Source: Desulfovibrionaceae bacterium (GTDB taxonomy: Bacteria > Desulfobacterota > Desulfovibrionia > Desulfovibrionales > Desulfovibrionaceae). Taken from it: a stretch of DNA of 64,000 bases. The translations under genes were made by a program, and so were the position numbers. The DNA lies in NCBI GenBank assembly GCA_015709315.1, contig JACCQI010000003.1, forward strand, positions 114,271 to 178,270, given 5' to 3'. A model generated the notes under the pieces. The model was not told the DNA's origin. It saw nothing but the letters and a program-made list of their open reading frames with translations, and searched no databases. Below are positions 59,472-64,000 of this stretch, piece after piece (the stretch's first letter is position 1; each line of letters starts with the position of its first letter).

Positions 59472-60239
59472 GTGGCGGAAAAAATGGAAGAAGTCCTGCG
59501 ACGCAAGCCTTCCGAGGAGCCGACAGGCGACGAGGGGCTGCCGCCGTGGATTGCGACGTTCGCCGACATGATGACGCTTCTGCTGTGCTTTTTCGTGCTC
59601 CTTCTCTCCTTTGCGGAACAGAGCGAGACCAAGTACCGCGACGCCCTGGGGTCCATCAGGGGCGCTTTTGGCGTGCGCGAGGTCCGGGCCGTGACCGAGC
59701 AGATGTCCCTGTTCGATTCCACCAGCAGGGAAACCAAGGAAATGGCGGCAACCATTTCGCACGACGAGCGGCTGCTGCTTGGCGTGATCATGCGCATCAA
59801 GTCCATGCTGGAGGATGAAGACCCCAAAATCAAGGAAGGGATCGGCGTTTCCGCCGACCGGGACGGTGTGATTTTCAGCGCCGACTCGAGTGCGCTGTTC
59901 GAGTCCGGCTCGGCCGACCTTTCGCCCGAAGCTTCGCAGATTCTGGACATGGTGATCAACGTTCTCAAGGAGTACAAGCTGAACATCGTGGTGCGCGGTC
60001 ATACGGACGACCGGCCGGACTCGACGCCGCGCTATCCCTCCAACTGGGAGCTGTCCGCGGCCAGGGCCGCCGTGGCGCTCAACTACATCATCACCGAGGG
60101 GGACATCGGCATCAATCGGGCAAAGGCGGTTGGCTACGCGGGCACCCGCCCGGCCGTGCCCAACGACAACGACGAAGACCGCAAGAAGAATCAGCGGGTG
60201 GAGTTTTATCTCCACATGCCGCAACGGGATGCTTGGTAG
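59472..60239 (+). CDS. motB: MotB stator protein (first copy)
   Basis: 255 residues. N-terminal plug and helix LPPWIATFADMMTLLLCFFV with the proton-carrying aspartate D32, then a C-terminal OmpA-like peptidoglycan-binding domain (GVIFSADSSALFESGSADLS, VVRGHTDDRPDSTPRYPSNW, ELSAARAAVALNYI). It anchors MotA to the cell wall. The start is a GTG at 59472 with GGAG upstream; an ATG four codons later is possible. Followed 6 nt later by a second motB-like gene. Confidence 0.94.
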   Translation: MAEKMEEVLRRKPSEEPTGDEGLPPWIATFADMMTLLLCFFVLLLSFAEQSETKYRDALGSIRGAFGVREVRAVTEQMSLFDSTSRETKEMAATISHDERLLLGVIMRIKSMLEDEDPKIKEGIGVSADRDGVIFSADSSALFESGSADLSPEASQILDMVINVLKEYKLNIVVRGHTDDRPDSTPRYPSNWELSAARAAVALNYIITEGDIGINRAKAVGYAGTRPAVPNDNDEDRKKNQRVEFYLHMPQRDAW

Positions 60240-60245
60240 GGCGTC

Positions 60246-61001
60246 ATGGCGAAGACCGAAGTCGTTGAGGAACAGCAGGGCGGAAGCGTGAAGTCCGATC
60301 CGCCCAGGCGAGAAGGGGGCATACCCCCCTGGATGGCGACCTTTTCCGACATGATGACGCTGTTGTTGTGCTTTTTTGTTTTGTTGCTGTCCTTCACCAA
60401 TCAGGATGTGGCCAATTTCAAGACCATAATGGGGTCCATCCAAGAGGCCCTGGGCGTCCAGAAGGAGGACCCGGGGGCATTCTCCGCGCCCTATGCGGAC
60501 ACGAGCTTCAAGGAGCGCAGGAGCGTGCGCGAAAACAGGGAGATTGTTGAACTGGGCGCGCGCATCAAGAAGAGCATTCGTTCCCGCGACCTGACGAGCA
60601 TGGCCCGGGTCAGTTCCGACAAATCCGGCGTCATGCTTCGGCTGAACAACAAGTCCCTGTTCGCCAGGGGATCGGCCGAGCTGACCGAGGAGGCCAAGAA
60701 GGGGTTGCAGGTGGTCATCGATGCCATGGAGAACAGCGATTTCAACCTGATCATCCGTGGGCACACGGACAGCGTTTTGCCCGCGTCCTCCATGTATAAT
60801 TCCAACTGGGACCTCTCGGCCGCCAGGGCGGCCCGCTGCCTGCGCTTCATTCTCGAGAATTCATCCGTTCCGGCCAGCCGCATGAAGGCCGTCGGCTATG
60901 CCGACGCCAAGCCCGTCCTGCCGAGCACCTCGGAGGAGAACCGGCGCATCAACCGCAGGGTCGAGTTCTTTTATTTGCCGAAAGGGCGGACAAAATGGTG
61001 A
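60246..61001 (+). CDS. MotB-like stator protein (second copy)
   Basis: 251 residues, a paralogue of the preceding gene. IPPWMATFSDMMTLLLCFFV carries the ion-binding aspartate (D35); the OmpA domain has LRLNNKSLFARGSAELTEEA, IIRGHTDSVLPASSMYNSNW and DLSAARAARCLRF. The linker differs, being more basic (KERRSVRENREIVELGARIK). Both copies keep the catalytic Asp and the peptidoglycan motif, so both look functional; they may form a MotA-MotB-MotB' stator, as suggested for Desulfovibrio-type motors. Last of the motA group; no terminator is visible before cheR. Confidence 0.93.
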   Translation: MAKTEVVEEQQGGSVKSDPPRREGGIPPWMATFSDMMTLLLCFFVLLLSFTNQDVANFKTIMGSIQEALGVQKEDPGAFSAPYADTSFKERRSVRENREIVELGARIKKSIRSRDLTSMARVSSDKSGVMLRLNNKSLFARGSAELTEEAKKGLQVVIDAMENSDFNLIIRGHTDSVLPASSMYNSNWDLSAARAARCLRFILENSSVPASRMKAVGYADAKPVLPSTSEENRRINRRVEFFYLPKGRTKW

Positions 61002-61212
61002 CTCTTTCCGTTTAAGCCCCCGGACTGCATCTTTCTCCGAAGTGTCCCGAATGATTTGGCGTCGTTCGGAGCTTGGCCACTTGCGCCAATCAGTCTTTCT
61101 ATATACTTTTTCTATGTGATAGTCAGTCTCAACTTGCTTGCATGATATCAGTTTTTTTGACAAAATAGGATTCCATGAAACTGAAAGCCATTTAAATCGG
61201 AAGGTTGGATAT

Positions 61213-62091
61213 ATGGACAAGCCAGTCTTTCAATCCTTGAGCCTGAGGAAGTCCCCCAGGATTTCCGACAGTGAATTTGTTCAACTACGTGATTTCATTT
61301 ATGATATGACCGGAATCTTCATTAAGGAAGTGCGGCGTTATCTATTGGAATCCCGACTGGGAAGGCGCTTGAGGGAACTGGGCGTCGATAGTTACGCCGA
61401 CTATTATGCCCGCCTTACCCATCCCTTGACGCGCGAGGCGGAATTGACCTGCCTTTTTGAAAATATCACCACGAATGAAACCAGTTTTTTTCGGGATCAA
61501 AAACAGTTGGAAATGTTCCGGTCCTATCCGCTCAACGAGAGCATCAAGGAATTGAAGACCCGTGGCCGAAAGGAATTGAACATCTGGTCCGCCGGCTGTT
61601 CTTCCGGTGAGGAGCCGTATACCATTGCCATGATTCTCTATGAGACATTGAAGATGTCCATCATGGGCTGGAGAATCCGCGTGACGGCCGGAGACCTTTC
61701 TCCGGCCATGATAAGAAAGGCCAGGGAAGGCGTATATGGCGGCTATTCGTTCAAGACCACGCCGGACGAGATGCGCAACAAGTACTTCAAGCCGACCGCG
61801 TCGGGCTACAGGGTCCATCCCAAGGTCCAAAAGCTGTGCGAGTTTGATCTCATCAACCTCAACGACCGGCCCGCCATCAAGCGGATTCCGCCTTCGCACA
61901 TCATATTTTGCCGAAATGTCATTATTTATTTTGATGACGACATGAAAAAACGCGTGATACAGTCGTTCTACGACAATCTCATCCCGGGCGGGTATCTCAT
62001 TTTGGGCCATTCCGAGAACATCCATGCCTTGGGGACCAAATTCAAGACAGTGCGGAAGATCGGCGGCATCTACTACCAGAAACCTGAATAA
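61213..62091 (+). CDS. cheR: Chemotaxis protein methyltransferase CheR
   Basis: 292 residues from ATG 61213 (AAGG about 8 nt upstream). The N-terminal helical domain contains YLLESRLGRRLRELGV. The methyltransferase has NITTNETSFFRD (84-95), the SAM loop WSAGCSSGEEPYTIAM (125-140) and IIFCRNVIIYFDDDMK. It methylates glutamates of chemoreceptors for adaptation. An upstream in-frame ATG at 61138 is rejected, since the added residues look non-coding. The 61002-61212 gap is AT-rich and holds no clear promoter or terminator. Confidence 0.95.
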   Translation: MDKPVFQSLSLRKSPRISDSEFVQLRDFIYDMTGIFIKEVRRYLLESRLGRRLRELGVDSYADYYARLTHPLTREAELTCLFENITTNETSFFRDQKQLEMFRSYPLNESIKELKTRGRKELNIWSAGCSSGEEPYTIAMILYETLKMSIMGWRIRVTAGDLSPAMIRKAREGVYGGYSFKTTPDEMRNKYFKPTASGYRVHPKVQKLCEFDLINLNDRPAIKRIPPSHIIFCRNVIIYFDDDMKKRVIQSFYDNLIPGGYLILGHSENIHALGTKFKTVRKIGGIYYQKPE

Positions 62092-62138
62092 GAGTTGTTA
62101 ATCCAGGGGATGTCAGTGCGTCCTGAAGGAGCTATGTT

Positions 62139-63356
62139 GTGATAAACGCGTGTGTCGAACATCTGGAACCGGGTATGCGGATCGCCAAGGACATCATTGG
62201 TCCCAATGGAGAGGCGGCCTTCAGAAAGGGGCAGGTCATCGATGAAGGCGTTCTGGAAACTCTTCGAGGACTCGACTTGGCCAGGGTGCCTGTCGAGGGC
62301 GACAAAAGCGCCGTCAGCGAGGAGGCGCTTTTGACGCGCATCGAATCCTATGTAAGCGATTTTTTTCAATATGTTGATCCTGATTCTGAGGCATTCATCG
62401 AGCTTTACAGGCTGGTTGCCGAGCGTGTGTGGGACGCGGTCGGACGCGGCTGGGACATCCCGTGCCGGAGCGAGCGCACGGCCAGGAACGTCGAGCACAT
62501 GCGGGACCTCTTTTTCAAGGGAAACGCCTCGGTCGAGGATTTGGTCAGGCATGAAACGTCCCTGGCGAGTTTTCCCGGTATCTATGTTCGGCTGAAAAAA
62601 GTGCTCGATTCGCCGACCAGTTCCGCCGCCGACGTGGCCAAGGTGGTGACCGCGGACCCGGGCGTGAGCAGCAAGCTGCTCACGTTGGTCAACAGTCCGT
62701 TTTTCGGGTTGGCGGGCAAGGTCGATTCCGTTTCCCATGCCGTTTCCCTGGTCGGGCTGAGAGAAGTGGCCACCATTGCTTTGGGTATTTCAACCATTGA
62801 TTATTTCAAGGATATTCCCAAAGAACTGGTGGATCTTTGCCAGTTTTGGCGTCACTCACTTTCCTGCGCCGTGTTCGCCAAGCTGATCGCCAAGGCCGTC
62901 GGCGTTTCTTCGGACCGTTTGTTTACCGCCGGACTGCTGCATGACTGCGGCAGGCTCATCATGTACAAGAACCTGCCGTATGCCTCGGTGCAGTCGCTGA
63001 TTCACGCCAGGGGCGACAGCGTGCCTCTGGTCGAGGCGGAAAGGGAGGTGCTCGGCTTCGATCACCAGGAAGTGGCGTCTTTGCTTCTGGAGCAGTGGGG
63101 CTTTCCCGACGATCTGAAGGTCATCATCTCGAACCATCACAACCCTGAGAGGGCTGCCGACTCCAAGGAGGCCGCCATCGTGCAACTGGCCGACAACATG
63201 GCCAATGCCGCAGCCATTTCCAGCGAAAACATGTTCGTGCTGCCCGGCATGTCGGATGCGGCATGGAGCGCGCTCGGCTTTCCCAAGGAAAAGTTCGTTG
63301 AACTTTTGGGCGAGCATGACAGGGACATTGATGACATCACCAAGGTTTTCGTATAG
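62139..63356 (+). CDS. HDOD-domain signalling protein
   Basis: 405 residues from GTG 62139 (AGGAG 7 nt upstream). N-terminal 100 residues resemble the DUF3391-like head found before HD-GYP domains (LEPGMRIAKDIIGPNGEAAF, KGQVIDEGVLETLRGL). The HDOD core follows: FPGIYVRLKKVLDSPTSSAA, DPGVSSKLLTLVNSPFFGL, VSHAVSLVGLREVATIALGI and LFTAGLLHDCGRLIMYKNLP. HDOD proteins lack confirmed phosphodiesterase activity and act as signalling scaffolds. The HD of LLHDCGR and a later HHN (SNHHNPE) are retained. It lies between cheR and cheX. Confidence 0.86.
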   Translation: MINACVEHLEPGMRIAKDIIGPNGEAAFRKGQVIDEGVLETLRGLDLARVPVEGDKSAVSEEALLTRIESYVSDFFQYVDPDSEAFIELYRLVAERVWDAVGRGWDIPCRSERTARNVEHMRDLFFKGNASVEDLVRHETSLASFPGIYVRLKKVLDSPTSSAADVAKVVTADPGVSSKLLTLVNSPFFGLAGKVDSVSHAVSLVGLREVATIALGISTIDYFKDIPKELVDLCQFWRHSLSCAVFAKLIAKAVGVSSDRLFTAGLLHDCGRLIMYKNLPYASVQSLIHARGDSVPLVEAEREVLGFDHQEVASLLLEQWGFPDDLKVIISNHHNPERAADSKEAAIVQLADNMANAAAISSENMFVLPGMSDAAWSALGFPKEKFVELLGEHDRDIDDITKVFV

Positions 63357-63408
63357 GCATCATCACATTCTCAATCAGTATTCAAATATTCAGGCGAGAA
63401 GTCAGCAG

Positions 63409-63888
63409 ATGGGACAGATTAAATATGACGTGGATTTCATCAATCCATTTTTGTATGCCGTTGTTCATGTGTTGCAGACCATGGCGCATGTCGAGGCCAA
63501 AAGCGATCAGCCTTATTTGAACGAGGAACGCAAGTCCACAGGGGATGTTACGGGCATCATAGGCATTACGGGCTACTCGAAGGGCACCATGTCCATCACG
63601 CTCGAAAAGGACGTCATCCTCAAGATCGTGAACAATATGCTGTTCGAGGATTATTCGGAAATCAACGATGACATCTGCGATGCCGTGGGCGAGTTGACGA
63701 ACATGATCTCGGGTCAGGCCAGGGCAAGGCTGTCCGAGCAGGGGAAGAACTTCGAGGCTTCGACTCCGACAATTTTTTCCGGCAGGGGGGTGGAAATCAA
63801 GCATGTGTCAAAGGCCCCGGTGCTGTCGATTCCCTTTACGACCGCAGAAGGCCGGTTCGTTGTCGAGGTGGCTTTCGAGTCGAATTGA
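63409..63888 (+). CDS. cheX: CheX-like chemotaxis phosphatase
   Basis: 159 residues from ATG 63409, with only a weak GCGAGAA upstream. The CheC/CheX/FliY active-site pattern E-x2-N is seen at E95-N98 in AVGELTNMISGQARARL, a single such motif, as in CheX. N-terminal NPFLYAVVHVLQTM and central DVTGIIGITGYSKGTMSI match the fold. It dephosphorylates CheY-P as a dimer. It follows the HDOD gene and ends at a strong terminator. Confidence 0.9.
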   Translation: MGQIKYDVDFINPFLYAVVHVLQTMAHVEAKSDQPYLNEERKSTGDVTGIIGITGYSKGTMSITLEKDVILKIVNNMLFEDYSEINDDICDAVGELTNMISGQARARLSEQGKNFEASTPTIFSGRGVEIKHVSKAPVLSIPFTTAEGRFVVEVAFESN

Positions 63889-63906
63889 TCGCCGATTAAA
63901 TCAATG

Positions 63907-63942
63907 GAAAAAGGCGTATTCCCAATGGGAATACGCCTTTTT
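63907..63942. terminator. Terminator after cheX, possibly bidirectional
   Basis: AAAAAGGCGTATTCCC, loop AAT, GGGAATACGCCTTTTTT. The A-run on its left would serve a convergent gene. Confidence 0.92.
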
Positions 63943-63948
63943 TCAGGT

Positions 63949-64000
63949 TCATCCGGTTCGAGCGTACTTTTGACAAAATGAAAGGACATGGCGTCCAACC
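63949..64000 (-). CDS. Possible 3' end of a convergent gene (very uncertain)
   Basis: On the minus strand an open frame enters from beyond the window edge and stops at 63949-63951, a few bases before the bidirectional cheX terminator. It would give VGRHVLSFCQKYARTG. Only position supports it; 16 residues are too few to name a family. Confidence 0.2.
   Translation of the reverse strand, partial: VGRHVLSFCQKYARTG

Noticed and set aside
1..64000. CRISPR arrays, insertion sequences, prophage or integrative elements
   Set aside because: No regularly spaced repeats, transposase or integrase motifs, or attachment-site duplications were seen; composition looks uniform apart from short AT-rich intergenic stretches.

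Overview
The window reads as one contiguous, GC-rich, gene-dense chromosomal segment. It most resembles a sulfate-reducing deltaproteobacterium of the Desulfovibrio/Pseudodesulfovibrio type. Grounds for this (inference, no database search): pyruvate carboxylase directly followed by a very long PEP-synthase-like protein, a NIL-domain ferredoxin, a two-gene SufC/SufB Fe-S scaffold, NifU/NifS beside cysE/cysK, an HcpR-like Crp/Fnr regulator beside a miniature siroheme reductase, and two tandem MotB paralogues. I see no insertion sequence, prophage, CRISPR array or rRNA; the segment looks like core genome with a few unusual loci.

Layout. 1-1.8 kb: 3' end of glyS, then rpsT. 1.9-5.8 kb: a Crp/Fnr regulator divergent from an electron-transfer operon (NapH-like membrane Fe-S protein, ferredoxin, cupin, 219-aa siroheme reductase). 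5.9-8.8 kb: TrkA/TrkH potassium uptake. 9.0-12.6 kb: nadC-nadA-nadB. 12.7-14.1 kb: MgtE. 14.1-20.4 kb: a minus-strand run ileS-lspA-small membrane protein-CpoB/YbgF-like-NIL ferredoxin-PilZ-CheZ. 20.6-25.6 kb: TPR protein, then nifU-nifS-cysK-cysE for cysteine and Fe-S assembly, and a DUF493 protein. 25.8-31.5 kb: a receiver-PAS-GGDEF-EAL regulator, small membrane proteins, Hsp20 and a Lon-like protease. 31.6-33.8 kb: ilvB-ilvN behind a valine-rich leader peptide and an attenuator. 33.9-36.6 kb: an orphan flagellin-like gene with a sigma-28 promoter, a CsgG-like lipoprotein, and tRNA-Pro and tRNA-Thr. 36.9-41.5 kb: CheW, an Smr protein, SufC/SufB, TetR and a YdjM-like membrane protein. 41.5-48.7 kb: GT4 glycosyltransferase, a SucC-SucD fusion, an unrecognised protein, DHH phosphoesterase, CCA-adding-type nucleotidyltransferase, BirA. 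48.8-56.4 kb: pyc and the PEP-synthase-like gene. 56.5-63.9 kb: motility and chemotaxis (unknown small protein, FlaG, DUF342, MotA, MotB, MotB, CheR, HDOD, CheX).

How the genes fit together. BirA would biotinylate pyruvate carboxylase, and pyc plus the dikinase would handle pyruvate, oxaloacetate and PEP. CysE/CysK supply cysteine and NifS takes sulfur from it onto NifU, while SufC/SufB is a second cluster-assembly route; the many 4Fe-4S proteins here (NadA, ferredoxins, siroheme reductase) are plausible clients. Motility genes are scattered, but two of them share close matches to a FliA promoter. The strongest regulatory reading is the ilv leader: 11 of 36 codons are valine, six of them GTA, followed by a terminator and a hand-paired antiterminator whose geometry fits classical attenuation.
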